Assembly (NCBI GenBank): GCA_965229685.1
Contig: OZ245920.1
Location: forward strand, 868,001-932,000
DNA from: Pacificispira sp033344895
Lineage (GTDB): Bacteria; Pseudomonadota; Alphaproteobacteria; UBA8366; Aestuariispiraceae
DNA length: 64,000 nt
Reading direction: 5' to 3'
This document shows, piece after piece, positions 50,069 through 59,141 of this stretch (positions within the stretch are counted from its first letter, which is position 1; each line of letters starts with the position of its first letter). The translations under genes were made by a program, and so were the position numbers. A model generated the notes under the pieces. The model ran no database searches. It had not been told where the DNA came from and saw only the letters and a list, made by a program, of their open reading frames with translations.

Positions 50069-52987
50069 TCAGCTGGCGCGGAACGGATTGCCGATAACGA
50101 CCCGGTAGAAGCCTCGATTGTCGTCCAGCCCTGCCAGTTTCAGATGGATGAACACCGGTCGACGGCGATCCTGGTCCGGCCAATAGCTGAAGTACCGGCC
50201 CTGGTTCACTTCCGGTCTCAAATCCCGGAACAGGGTGTCATTGCTTTCGAAATCAGTCGTGACGAAGCCGGCATGTCCGGCCGGAACACGCTCCTGAATG
50301 GAGCGGCGCGCCGTTTCGAAACTGGCAACCGCTGTTGAGACCGAAGCGATCGGGTGGCTGTCGATCTGGATCGCGACCAGTCGGTCCGATGCCTTGCGGT
50401 CGAACTGGGCGACCACGACCTTCGCGTCCTTCAGCCAGGTGTCGACACGCAACTTGCACGCCGTGAAATCGTCGCCGATATCCTTGCAGACCTCGATCCG
50501 GTCCCGGACGCTGGCCAGATTGTCGGACCAGCTCAGCCCCATCATCAGATCGCGATACTGCGGCTCGCTGGCGGCGAGAACCAGGCGTTCCTCCAGATCA
50601 GCCCGTCCGGATTCCCGGGCGAAGTCAGAGGCCAGGCGACCATCGGCGGATACGATGCTCGGATTGGCGCCGAATGCCATCAGCATATAGGCCGTTTCCG
50701 GATCGCCACGCAGCGATGCCCGCATCAACGGGGTCAGACCGTCGGACAGACCGTTCGGATCGGCGCCTTCCTCCAGCAGCACACCCAACATGCTGGCCAG
50801 TTCCGGCCGGTCGGCATGCTGCACGACCCGATGGATCAGTTTCGGGGGGATCGATGCACCGTCATCGGCCAGCAGTCGCACGATGTTCGCCTGCCCGTTC
50901 AGCGCGGCCTGTTCCAGGGCAGTCCGTACGCCCGATCCGAAACCGTCTTCCACGGCGTATTTCGCATCGTCCAGCGAGAAGCCGGGCGGCGGGGAGCCGA
51001 GAAGGGCGACGACAGTGCCTTCATTGCCGGCATCGATGGCCGACTTCAGACGCGAGGTGAAGACACGCGGATCGGTCGGCGCCGCCGGCGGTGCGGGCTT
51101 TGGCGGCGGCATGAATACCCCGGATTCGCTTCCCACATTCGCCACCTGCTGCGGCGGCGGAGCGGGGGCATCCCGATCAAGCGTCTCGTTGATGGCGGCG
51201 GACAGGTCTTTGGCCGCGTTTGCCATCTCCGGGGTGACCGATACGTCCGGCGGGGGCGTGTCGGGGATGCTGAATTGCGCGACGGGGGCGGAAGAAACCA
51301 CGGAGGTGGCCGGCTTCGGTGCTTCAGAGGTTTCTTCGATTGCGGGTTCGAGTGCCGGCGGCGCCTCCATGGCCGGAGATGGTGCCGGGGCAGGCGCCGG
51401 GGCGGGTGGATCCAACTGCGCGGTCACGAGCTTCTTGTCGGGCTCTGCCGGCGGCGGGGCCGTGTTGCGCGTTGCCAGCAGCAGGGCGTCGCGCTCTGCG
51501 CGGACCTGTTCCAGCCGGGCCAGTACATGCGGGTGGCCGGCGGCGATCTCCATCGGGCCGACGGAGCATCCGCGTTGAGGATCGAAGGATGCGCCCCGCT
51601 CGGCCAGCAGCGAAGCGGCACGGACACGCCCATTGGCGGAGGCAACGGCAAGCGGCGTCAGGCAGCCGTAAACGCCCCCCGCCAGATCGACCGGCGCTCC
51701 GGCGTCGATCATGCGCTGCAGCGCCTGGCTGCGCCCTTCGGCGGCGATCCTGTGCAGTATCGACCGACCATCCTTCGTCGGAAGGGTCGGATCGGCACCC
51801 GCCTGCAACAGCAGGCTGACGGCGGCGAGATTGCCGGCCCGCGCGGCGCGCAACAGGGCCGGATTGCCCTCGCTATCCAGAGAATTCGGATCGGTCCCTT
51901 CCGCCAGTCGCGCCCGGACGGTCTGCAAATCGCCATTGGCGATGGCGTCGATCAGGGTCGTCTTAGGCAGGAAATCGCCGACCTGTCCCGATACGCCGGC
52001 AAAGAAGCGCCCCGCGAAATCCGGGTTGATCGCAGACAGGGCAAGACCCGTCGCCAGCGCTCCGGCGAAGACACCGCTCATCAACGCAACGCGGTTCGGG
52101 CCCGTGCCGCGCGAATCCGGTTGCCCCGCGGCGGTTTGCCGACGTGCCGCCCCGAAGCGTTTCAGACCGAACCGCCGCGATCCGCGTTCCGCCGACGCGT
52201 CCCGGCCACCCGGATCGGCGGTAAGGCCGCTGCGGAGTGGCGGCTGGGACGTTTCGGCATCCGGCGTGCGGCGTACCGGCAGGGCGTCTTCACTTCGCTT
52301 TTCCGTCGGTGCGATGTCTTTTTCATCCAGGTCGCGCGGAATCTTCCATCCGCCGGCCATGATGTCGTCGTCCAGCGGGCCGCTATGGACCGTGACATGC
52401 GGCACGAAGGTTGCCTTGCGTCGCTGTGACTTGGGTGCGGCTTCGGCCGAGGCCTCCGAGGAGGCGGGAGTGCCGGCTACAGGCGGACGGCCAAGCGCGG
52501 CATGAGCGCCTTCCTCCGGGAAAGCCGCACCGACATGATCCTCGACATCAGGGGCCCAGGGCGTTTCACCGGTGAGCCCCAGCCGACCCTGCATGTTTTC
52601 CGGCTTCGGCGTCGGCCAGAACTTCAATTGCGGATGCGGTTCCGAAACGGTCTCTTCCGTATCGGTCGCCGGGATCGGGTCTTCGGGCGAGAGATCCGCG
52701 GTGTCGGACTCGAGGGCCTCTTCGCTGTCGTCTGCGGAGTCAGCGTCGCGTTGGGCGCGCAGCATCGGGGAATCGATGACCTGGCCGTCCCGAATGGTCA
52801 CGATATTCGTGTAATCGGTCTCACCGGTAATGGCGTTGACCTGGGCCTGGATCAGACGCAACTCGTCATAACGGTCTTCACTGATCAGCGCGCCGAGACG
52901 CACGATCGCCGTCTGGTCGCTGTCCAAGCTTTCCAGGTTCTGCCAGTAGCGCCCTGTCCGGCCTTGTATCCAGAAAGTCCGTTCCAC
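50069..52987 (-). CDS. Large single-pass membrane protein with two ankyrin-repeat blocks
   Basis: 972 residues from a GTG at 52987 (VERTFWIQGRTGRYW); the frame is open further upstream but Arg-rich. Residues 1-290 are a polar, disorder-like region with a short conserved start. One membrane helix follows at about 297-320 (VALMSGVFAGALATGLALSA). Ankyrin block one (about 342-485) has TLIDAIANGDLQTVRARLAE and PALLRAARAGNLAAVSLLLQ. A Pro/Ala-rich linker (about 510-640) precedes block two (ALEQAALNGQANIVRLLADD, TPLMRASLRGDPETAYMLMA). A 170-residue C-terminal domain has two Cys (VCKDIGDDFTACKLRV) and is unknown to me. The repeats probably lie in the periplasm. It is convergent with the aminotransferase. 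Confidence 0.85.
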   Translation of the reverse strand: MERTFWIQGRTGRYWQNLESLDSDQTAIVRLGALISEDRYDELRLIQAQVNAITGETDYTNIVTIRDGQVIDSPMLRAQRDADSADDSEEALESDTADLSPEDPIPATDTEETVSEPHPQLKFWPTPKPENMQGRLGLTGETPWAPDVEDHVGAAFPEEGAHAALGRPPVAGTPASSEASAEAAPKSQRRKATFVPHVTVHSGPLDDDIMAGGWKIPRDLDEKDIAPTEKRSEDALPVRRTPDAETSQPPLRSGLTADPGGRDASAERGSRRFGLKRFGAARRQTAAGQPDSRGTGPNRVALMSGVFAGALATGLALSAINPDFAGRFFAGVSGQVGDFLPKTTLIDAIANGDLQTVRARLAEGTDPNSLDSEGNPALLRAARAGNLAAVSLLLQAGADPTLPTKDGRSILHRIAAEGRSQALQRMIDAGAPVDLAGGVYGCLTPLAVASANGRVRAASLLAERGASFDPQRGCSVGPMEIAAGHPHVLARLEQVRAERDALLLATRNTAPPPAEPDKKLVTAQLDPPAPAPAPAPSPAMEAPPALEPAIEETSEAPKPATSVVSSAPVAQFSIPDTPPPDVSVTPEMANAAKDLSAAINETLDRDAPAPPPQQVANVGSESGVFMPPPKPAPPAAPTDPRVFTSRLKSAIDAGNEGTVVALLGSPPPGFSLDDAKYAVEDGFGSGVRTALEQAALNGQANIVRLLADDGASIPPKLIHRVVQHADRPELASMLGVLLEEGADPNGLSDGLTPLMRASLRGDPETAYMLMAFGANPSIVSADGRLASDFARESGRADLEERLVLAASEPQYRDLMMGLSWSDNLASVRDRIEVCKDIGDDFTACKLRVDTWLKDAKVVVAQFDRKASDRLVAIQIDSHPIASVSTAVASFETARRSIQERVPAGHAGFVTTDFESNDTLFRDLRPEVNQGRYFSYWPDQDRRRPVFIHLKLAGLDDNRGFYRVVIGNPFRAS

Positions 52988-53280
52988 GGTTCTTCGTCCG
53001 CCCGTCTTGTCCTCGGTCCGGCCGCGTCGGCGCCGGTATCCTGCCCCATCTCCGCGTCTCTGCGGGTACGGCCATACCGACACCGAGGACGCGATCTCCT
53101 CAGCTGAAAGCTACATGTTGTGGCGGAAACCACGCAAGGTTCGGATATATCGCGGCAGGGGATGGAGCCTGAAGACCTCGGATATCCGGGGATTCAGTGG
53201 CTGGAGTGACGGTGTGCGGGGAATTCCGTCCGGCGCGTCGCAGGGCCGTTTTCGCGAATCGGGTCCCCGGCGGTGCCTGG
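52988..53280. other. Intergenic region between ankyrin-protein gene and folB
   Basis: This 293-base stretch separates two minus-strand genes and should contain the ankyrin gene's promoter. It holds the 10-base palindrome CGGATATCCG near 53179. I see no terminator after folB, no RNA gene and no convincing small ORF. Confidence 0.4.
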
Positions 53281-53709
53281 TCAGCGTCGGCGGGCGCGGG
53301 TGACTTCGACCCCGACGAAGGCGGCGTTGGACAATGCTTCGGGCTTTTCAACGCGCACGCTGGCGGACAGGACACGTTCGTCCTCAAGGCACATTTCCGC
53401 AATCCGGCTGGCCAGGGTTTCGACCAGTTTCACGTGGCCCTCGGCCGCCATCTGCTGGATTCGTTCCGCGATCTGGGCATAGCAGGGAACGCAGTCATAG
53501 TCGTCCGCATTCCAGTCTTCCAGAGGCAGGGCCTCGAGATCGAGGTTGATGCGGATGGGCTGCATCCGATGATGTTCGTGATCGAAGACGCCGATGCTCC
53601 AGGCGATGTCCAGGTCGCGAACCGAAATGCGATAGGTCACGTCCTGCGGGGCCGGGGCCTGTTCCGCCACGGTATAGGAGGCCTGGGCCAATTCGGAAAT
53701 CACACGCAT
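53281..53709 (-). CDS. folB: Dihydroneopterin aldolase
   Basis: 142 residues from the ATG at 53709, which is preceded by GGGGAGAGG. After an N-terminal extension of about 30 residues, the FolB fold begins: YRISVRDLDIAWSIGVFDHE, QPIRINLDLEAL, and the catalytic region HVKLVETLASRIAEMCLEDE, with Glu and downstream VRVEKPEAL. It converts dihydroneopterin to hydroxymethyl-dihydropterin in folate synthesis. The final folate genes folP and folK lie divergently, 176 bases away. Confidence 0.93.
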   Translation of the reverse strand: MRVISELAQASYTVAEQAPAPQDVTYRISVRDLDIAWSIGVFDHEHHRMQPIRINLDLEALPLEDWNADDYDCVPCYAQIAERIQQMAAEGHVKLVETLASRIAEMCLEDERVLSASVRVEKPEALSNAAFVGVEVTRARRR

Positions 53710-53885
53710 CCTCTTTACCTCTCCCCCTGAACGTCTCGTCCGTATTCTCTGTCCTGCCTTTGCGGTCCGCGCCGTCCGGACGGGCTTGGCAAAGTCCGGC
53801 GCGCGGGCTAATTCCGCAGTCACAGCGGCACACTACCCATACCGGGCCCGAAGGCAAGAAAAGCTCGGTTTCAGGAAAGTTGAAG

Positions 53886-54788
53886 ATGTCCAGAACCGTC
53901 CTTAACGAAGCCCCGCAGCGATGCCTTGTAATGGGTATCGTGAATGTGACGCCGGACTCCTTCTCCGGCGACGGACTAGGCAAAGAATGCGACATCGTGG
54001 CCGCTGCCGTCGCGCAGGCGCAACATTTCGTTGAAACCGGGGCCGATATTCTGGACATCGGCGGCGAAAGCACGCGTCCCGGCGCCGAGCTTGTCGCGGA
54101 AGATGAGGAAACCGCGCGTGTGGTTCCCGTGATCCAGGCGATCCGCGACGTTCTGCCTGATGTCGCAATATCGATCGATACGTATAAGGCGCGCGTCGCG
54201 GCGGCTGCGCTGGAAGCCGGGGCGGACATTGTCAACGATGTCTGGGCGTTGAAGGCGGACCCCGACATGGCGCGCGTCGTGGTCGAGGCGGCATGCCCCG
54301 CGATCCTGATGCACAATCGCAGCAAACCGGGCCATGCCGATATCGATCGGCGCCTGGGGGGGAGCTACGTCGCGCCGGATTATGGCGACAATTTCCTGGA
54401 ATGCGTGCTGGACGAGATGCGGCGGATGATGGCGGATGCGGTCGAAAGCGGACTGGACCCGGCGCGGCTCTACGCCGATCCCGGCGTCGGGTTTGGCAAG
54501 ACGCCCGCTCAGAACATGGCGCTGATCGAGGCGATCGACCGGGTGCGGGACATCGGCTACCCGGTCCTGCTGGGCGCCAGCCGAAAGAGCTTCATGGGGC
54601 GTGTTCTGGATCTGCCGGCCGGTGACCGGCTGGAGACGACGCTGGCGACGACGGCGCTCGCCGTGACCCGCGGGGCTGCCATCGTTCGCGTCCATGATGT
54701 CGCCGAGAACGCCAAGGTCGTGCGCATGACCGAGGCAATGCTTACCGCCGGTCGTGCCGCCCGAGCGAATTCGGAAGATGCCGCATGA
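53886..54788 (+). CDS. folP: Dihydropteroate synthase
   Basis: 300 residues from the ATG at 53886. Both family signatures are intact: MGIVNVTPDSFSGDG and DIGGESTRPGA, plus DTYKARVAAAALEAGADIVN, GVGFGKTPAQN and GASRKSFMGRV. It joins hydroxymethyl-dihydropterin diphosphate to p-aminobenzoate and is the sulfonamide target. Its stop overlaps folK by four bases (ATGA). Confidence 0.97.
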   Translation: MSRTVLNEAPQRCLVMGIVNVTPDSFSGDGLGKECDIVAAAVAQAQHFVETGADILDIGGESTRPGAELVAEDEETARVVPVIQAIRDVLPDVAISIDTYKARVAAAALEAGADIVNDVWALKADPDMARVVVEAACPAILMHNRSKPGHADIDRRLGGSYVAPDYGDNFLECVLDEMRRMMADAVESGLDPARLYADPGVGFGKTPAQNMALIEAIDRVRDIGYPVLLGASRKSFMGRVLDLPAGDRLETTLATTALAVTRGAAIVRVHDVAENAKVVRMTEAMLTAGRAARANSEDAA

Positions 54789-55282
54789 CCCGGGTTGTGG
54801 TTCTGGCTCTGGGAAGCAATCTGGGCGATCGGGAAGGCATGCTGGCGACGGCGATCCGGGAACTCCGGGCCCTGTTGGGACCCGTAACCCTGTCCCGGGT
54901 CTATGAGACTGCACCGATGTATGTCACGGATCAGCCCGCCTTTCTGAACATGGCGCTATCGGCAGTGACCGATCTGGCTCCGTTGGATCTGCTGGACAAG
55001 GTAAAGGCATTGGAGACGCGGATCGGACGGGTACCGTCGGTGGTGAACGGGCCGCGCGCCATCGATATCGACATCCTGTTTCATGGCGACGCCGTTCTTG
55101 AGACGGAAAGACTGGTCCTGCCGCATCCGCGCATTGCGGAGCGGGCCTTCGTGTTGGCGCCATTGGCCGATATCGTGCCGGATCACCCTGTCCCGACTAC
55201 CGGGAAAAGCGTTCGGGACCTGTTGGATGTGGTGCCGGGTCGGGACACGGTCGTGGTCGTCGACAAGCCGGAAATCGCCTGA
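54785..55282 (+). CDS. folK: 2-amino-4-hydroxy-6-hydroxymethyldihydropteridine diphosphokinase
   Basis: 165 residues, standard for HPPK. Motifs are VVLALGSNLGDREGMLATAI, ETAPMYVTDQPAFLNM, the catalytic Asp pair in PRAIDIDILFHG and LPHPRIAERAFVLAPLADI. It supplies the diphosphorylated pterin used by FolP, with which it is translationally coupled. Confidence 0.97.
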   Translation: MTRVVVLALGSNLGDREGMLATAIRELRALLGPVTLSRVYETAPMYVTDQPAFLNMALSAVTDLAPLDLLDKVKALETRIGRVPSVVNGPRAIDIDILFHGDAVLETERLVLPHPRIAERAFVLAPLADIVPDHPVPTTGKSVRDLLDVVPGRDTVVVVDKPEIA

Positions 55283-55576
55283 CGCCGGGCCGGCGGACGA
55301 GCTATGCGCTGGCTGCATGCCTGAGTCCTGAACTTTGCAGTTCGGTTATGTGTGCATTGCAATAATGTGTCGCACAGCACCGGGAACGGGATGGCCCGGC
55401 GGCTGGTTCCAGATTAGCGTTGCGATCCACTCACGGCGGCTTCGGCCGCCCGATGGGCTTTCGTTAACCGAATTTTGAGAACCGCCTGCCTAGTCTCCGT
55501 TCCGCTACGGTAAATCGAATGACACATGCGCGGTCCGGTACAGGGCACGCGCCACCGAACTGAAGGACCGAATGAC
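55283..55576. other. Intergenic region between folK and the XRE gene, with UUCG hairpin
   Basis: The 294-base gap contains GGCGGC-TTCG-GCCGCC (55435-55450), a perfect six-pair stem with an exceptionally stable UUCG loop. It is not followed by a proper T-run, so it may be a weak folPK terminator or an RNA-processing stem. The AT-rich part just after it (about 55460-55485) is a likely promoter for the XRE gene. No ORF or RNA gene was recognised. Confidence 0.45.
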
Positions 55577-55882
55577 ATGACCAACACCACCGATATCCGC
55601 GGCCCCTGGGTCGAAGGCGGCCATCAGATCGCCGCGCTGCGCAAGGCGCGTGAGATCACCAAGGCCGAACTGGCCGAACAGGCCGGGCTGCCTTCCGTCG
55701 CCTGGATTGCCGACGTCGAAGCCGGCCGCCGCCCGGTTCCGTCCGTGTTCTACAAGGCCCTGGGCCTGCAACTGGGCATGAGCGCGTCCGAATTCGCTGC
55801 ACTGTGCCTGAAGCATTACGACCCGAAGGCCTACGAGGCGCTGTTCGGTGCCGAAATCCCGGCGCTGAAACTGGCTGCCTGA
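55577..55882 (+). CDS. XRE-family helix-turn-helix protein
   Basis: 101 residues, start at the ATG at 55577 with AAGGA nine bases upstream. The HTH is HQIAALRKAREITKAELAEQ followed by AGLPSVAWIADVEAGRRPVP, and a C-terminal helical part ends YEALFGAEIPALKLAA. It is likely a small cytosolic DNA-binding regulator. It stands alone between a long leader and a good terminator, which suggests independent and possibly high expression. The target is unknown. Confidence 0.85.
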   Translation: MTNTTDIRGPWVEGGHQIAALRKAREITKAELAEQAGLPSVAWIADVEAGRRPVPSVFYKALGLQLGMSASEFAALCLKHYDPKAYEALFGAEIPALKLAA

Positions 55883-55905
55883 TCCATTTCGGGATCGACT
55901 TGCGG

Positions 55906-55939
55906 AAAGGCCCCACCGGATGCACCGGCGGGGCCTTTT
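55906..55939 (+). terminator. Rho-independent terminator of the XRE gene
   Basis: GGCCCC-A-CCGG and CCGG-C-GGGGCC pair across ATGCA with one internal mismatch and are followed by TTTTG. An AAAG before the stem can extend pairing with the TTTT. It lies 24 bases after the stop codon. Confidence 0.85.
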
Positions 55940-55966
55940 GTCTTTCCCGGGCCTTTCCGAAAATGA

Positions 55967-56770
55967 TCAGGACAGCGGACGCATGCCGCATCGGTCGACG
56001 ATATCCGCGATCGCCTCCGCGGTGCCGCGTCCGGATTCCTCGGTTACCGAAAAGACCCCGCCGGTCAGTTGCGGATAGGCGCGCATGATTTCTATGACGC
56101 GCGGATCCGGCGACAATTGAAAGCCGGCGGTCGGGATGTAGACGGATGAAATACGGATGTCGCGGCGCAGGGCCTCGGTCGTGATCTCCCGCGCGTTGAC
56201 GTCGTCGACCCCTTCGTCAAAGGAATCGTCGAAGCCGCCAGGCAGATTGTCCGTGATCAGGACCAGAATGCGGCTGCGGGCCTGCCATTCGCCCCTGAAA
56301 TCGCCCTCCTGCGCCCGGTCGGCGGCACTGAGCCCGACGACAGCGGTGCGCAAGGCCTCATCGCTGGCCTCCGGGCCGCCATTGCCGCCTTCCGCTTGCA
56401 GCCGCCGGATCGCCCAGGTGATCGCATCCTTCGCCTTCCCGGGATCGGCGACGGATCCCAGATCGACATCGACGCGTACGGTGTCGCGAAAACTGACGAG
56501 GCCGAGGCGAAAATCGCCCGCCGATACGAACGATACGAGATCGATAAGCCGGATCGCCTCCCGCTTCATCTCGCGGATGGCGGCCGCCATGGAATGCGTC
56601 GTGTCGATGGCGATGACCAGATCCGTCGCGCCGCATTTCCCTTCTCGGCCCGTTCCCTTGACGGCACCGGTCTCCTCATCCGAGCCCCAAAGGAATGCCG
56701 ATGACGGGGCGGCCGGAACGGCGGTAGCCGCCAGAAAGGCTGACAGGGCAAGGATCAGGCGCTTGTTCAT
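55967..56770 (-). CDS. Secreted von Willebrand factor A domain protein
   Basis: 267 residues from the ATG at 56770, which begins a signal peptide (RLILALSAFLAATAVPAAPS). The MIDAS metal site is seen as AIDTTHSM (Asp56, Thr58, Ser60) and later VLITDNLPGGFDD. The rest matches a vWA fold, with REMKREAIRLIDLVSFVSAG and RLGLVSFRDTVRVD. Such domains bind protein partners through a divalent metal. The partner is unknown. It is convergent with the XRE gene, 84 bases from that gene's stop. Confidence 0.85.
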   Translation of the reverse strand: MNKRLILALSAFLAATAVPAAPSSAFLWGSDEETGAVKGTGREGKCGATDLVIAIDTTHSMAAAIREMKREAIRLIDLVSFVSAGDFRLGLVSFRDTVRVDVDLGSVADPGKAKDAITWAIRRLQAEGGNGGPEASDEALRTAVVGLSAADRAQEGDFRGEWQARSRILVLITDNLPGGFDDSFDEGVDDVNAREITTEALRRDIRISSVYIPTAGFQLSPDPRVIEIMRAYPQLTGGVFSVTEESGRGTAEAIADIVDRCGMRPLS

Positions 56771-56854
56771 CACCTGGATGTTAGGTCGCGATGGGAATGG
56801 GTTCAATTGAAAGGCTGGCAGCGCGGCTTGTCACATTCGCGTTATTGCGTGTGT

Positions 56855-57283
56855 TCAGGGCAGGGCCAGTACGTAGACGCGGCATTCGGAGGTCCCGTCC
56901 AGTCTGAACAGATAGGCCTGTTCCGGGCCGCTCAGCCTTTCCGGATCGTAGAGGTTGAGGCCGTTGCCCTGCGCATAACCGTAGCGGACGGGCGGGGCAT
57001 TTTGCTGATCCACGATCACGTAGTACTTGCCCTGCCGTCGCTGATTGAAGCGTAGCCGTGAACAGGCGTCGGAAAGCGTATCCGAAAGGTTCCTGGGCAG
57101 TTCCCGGGCGTCGACAGGGAAATTGATCTGCGATCCGTCCGTGCGCGATCGCACCTCGCCATGGGGCTCGGGCTCCACGACCTCCGGAATTCGGCGCAGG
57201 AAATCCCGGGCCTGGTTTTGCCCGTAGGCAGCGGCAGGCAGCATGAGGGTGATCACAAGTCCGATGAAGGCAGGGTGCAACAC
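56855..57283 (-). CDS. Small secreted protein of unknown function
   Basis: 142 residues from a GTG at 57283 with AGGA seven bases upstream. A signal peptide (FIGLVITLMLPAAAYG) is followed by a polar domain containing two Cys (SDACSRLRF and SECRVYVLALP at the very end) that could pair. I do not recognise a family. It lies nine bases after the ferredoxin gene on the same strand and 84 bases before the vWA gene, so the three may form one transcript. Confidence 0.75.
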   Translation of the reverse strand: MLHPAFIGLVITLMLPAAAYGQNQARDFLRRIPEVVEPEPHGEVRSRTDGSQINFPVDARELPRNLSDTLSDACSRLRFNQRRQGKYYVIVDQQNAPPVRYGYAQGNGLNLYDPERLSGPEQAYLFRLDGTSECRVYVLALP

Positions 57284-57292
57284 GGTATGGTC

Positions 57293-57610
57293 CTAATCCG
57301 CCGGTTGATCGGGGAAGGTCTTGGCCGCCGTGTCATAGTCTTCCGTCTCCAGCAGATCCATCAACTCCGCCGCCTGGTCCGGGCGGGCGCCCTGTAGAAA
57401 CGGTCCGCCGGGCAGCAGCTTGATGGTCGGGCCGATATGACAGCGACCCAGGCAGTGGACGGTTTCCATCTGTATGAAATCGCCGCGCTTCTCCAACTCA
57501 TTGCGAAGTGCCTTGGCCAGTTCCTTCGATCCCCGTGCACCACAGGACGGCAGGATGTCGCCCGCCCTCAGATTGGTGCAGATCCGCATTTTGGTGTAGC
57601 GACGTTCCAT
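57293..57610 (-). CDS. Thioredoxin-like [2Fe-2S] ferredoxin domain protein
   Basis: 105 residues from the ATG at 57610; an ATG at 57589 is also possible. Four cysteines have the thioredoxin-like ferredoxin spacing: Cys11 and Cys23 (CTNLRAGDILPSC), then Cys53 and Cys57 (CLGRCHIGP). This pattern binds one 2Fe-2S cluster as in NuoE-type and NAD-hydrogenase subunits. It should carry electrons in the cytosol, with unknown partner. It is divergent from the glutathione reductase gene. Confidence 0.88.
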   Translation of the reverse strand: MERRYTKMRICTNLRAGDILPSCGARGSKELAKALRNELEKRGDFIQMETVHCLGRCHIGPTIKLLPGGPFLQGARPDQAAELMDLLETEDYDTAAKTFPDQPAD

Positions 57611-57752
57611 GGGCAATTGAGCTCTATACCGTTCCCTTGTTCCCGCGCGGAACCAGCGTTGTTGCACTGCAGCTATTGTCCCGGCGGGATCGTTACCCCA
57701 TGTTCCCATCCAACTACAGAGACCTGAGTAACATATAGGAGCGAGTCGCGAC

Positions 57753-59129
57753 ATGAGCGAATACGAGTACGACCTGTTTGTCATCGGTGCCGGTTCCGGC
57801 GGGGTCCGGGCCAGCCGCATGTCGTCTTCGCTCGGCGCGAAGGTTGCCATTGCCGAGGACCTGCATCTCGGCGGCACCTGCGTCAATGTCGGCTGCGTGC
57901 CGAAGAAGCTGATGGTCTATGCCTCGCATTATCACGAGGATTTCGATGAGGCGGCAGGGTTCGGCTGGACGGTCGGCCCGCGGGCCCACAACTGGTCGAA
58001 GCTGATCGAGGCGAAGAATACCGAAATCTCCCGCCTGAACGGCATCTACGGCAATCTGCTGAAAAATGCCGGTGTCGAACTGTTCAACGGTCGCGCGACC
58101 GTCACCGGGCCGCATGAGGTCGAGGTCGATGGACGCCGGATCACCGCCGAGCGCATTCTGGTCGCTGTCGGCGGCTGGCCGTCCGTACCCGACATTCCTG
58201 GCAAGGAGCATGTGATCACGTCGAACGAATTCTTCTATCTCGACGATTTGCCGAAGCGGGTCATCGTTGTCGGCGGCGGCTACATTGCCGTCGAACTGGC
58301 GGGGATCTTCAACGGGTTGGGCGCTTCGGTGACACAGCTGTATCGCGGCCCGCTTTTTTTGCGCGGTTTTGATGAGGATATCCGTCATTTTACGGCGGGC
58401 GAGGTGCGCAAGAAGGGCATCGACCTGCAGTTCAAGAAGAACATCGCCTCGGTTGAGAAGAAGACCGATGGCGCCCTGGTTGCGACGCTCGAGGACGGGA
58501 CCGAGATGGAAGCGGATACCATTCTCTATGCCACTGGGCGAACCCCTAAGACGAAGGATCTGGGGCTGGAAGCGGCCGGCGTCGAGATGACGAAGTCGGG
58601 CGCGATTGTCGTGAACGACGATTACCAGACCACTGTGCCGTCGATCTATGCGCTGGGGGACGTCATTGACCGCGTCGCGCTGACGCCTGTCGCCATCGGA
58701 GAGGGCATGGTTTTCGCCCATAATACCTATGGCAAGGGTGGGCGGAAGATGAGCTATCGCGACATTCCGACGGCGGTGTTCAGTCAGCCGCCGATCGGCA
58801 CGGTCGGCCTCACCGAAGAAGAGGCCCGCAAGGAATACGGCGAGATTGAGATCTATCGTTCCGAATTCCGGCCGATGAAACATACGCTGTCCGGCAGCGA
58901 TGAGCGCAGCCTGATGAAGTTGATCGTCGACAAGGCCAGCGACCGGGTCGTCGGCCTGCATATGGTCGGCCCGGAAGCCGGTGAGATCACCCAGGGCTTC
59001 GGTGTCGCCATGAAGGCGGGCGCGACGAAGGCGGACTTCGATGCCACGGTCGGCATTCATCCGACCAGTGCGGAGGAGTTTGTGACGATGCGCGAGCCGG
59101 CGCGGCCGACCAGGGCCGCCGCCGAATAA
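57753..59129 (+). CDS. gor: Glutathione-disulfide reductase
   Basis: 458 residues. The FAD motif is DLFVIGAGSGGVRASRMSSS, the redox pair is Cys43/Cys48 in GGTCVNVGCVPKK, the nucleotide motif is VVGGGYIAVELAGIFNGLGA with the downstream YRG of NADPH enzymes, and the dimer-partner His is in GIHPTSAEEFVTM. It reduces oxidised glutathione with NADPH in the cytosol. TAGGAGCG precedes the ATG. It is convergent with the DUF3012-like lipoprotein genes. Confidence 0.95.
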   Translation: MSEYEYDLFVIGAGSGGVRASRMSSSLGAKVAIAEDLHLGGTCVNVGCVPKKLMVYASHYHEDFDEAAGFGWTVGPRAHNWSKLIEAKNTEISRLNGIYGNLLKNAGVELFNGRATVTGPHEVEVDGRRITAERILVAVGGWPSVPDIPGKEHVITSNEFFYLDDLPKRVIVVGGGYIAVELAGIFNGLGASVTQLYRGPLFLRGFDEDIRHFTAGEVRKKGIDLQFKKNIASVEKKTDGALVATLEDGTEMEADTILYATGRTPKTKDLGLEAAGVEMTKSGAIVVNDDYQTTVPSIYALGDVIDRVALTPVAIGEGMVFAHNTYGKGGRKMSYRDIPTAVFSQPPIGTVGLTEEEARKEYGEIEIYRSEFRPMKHTLSGSDERSLMKLIVDKASDRVVGLHMVGPEAGEITQGFGVAMKAGATKADFDATVGIHPTSAEEFVTMREPARPTRAAAE

Positions 59130-59141
59130 CCCGGCCGACGC

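Noticed and set aside
50354..52429. A 691-codon open frame on the plus strand opposite the ankyrin gene
   Set aside because: The minus-strand reading has repeat periodicity, a membrane helix and coherent domains, while the plus-strand reading is Arg/Gly-rich without structure.
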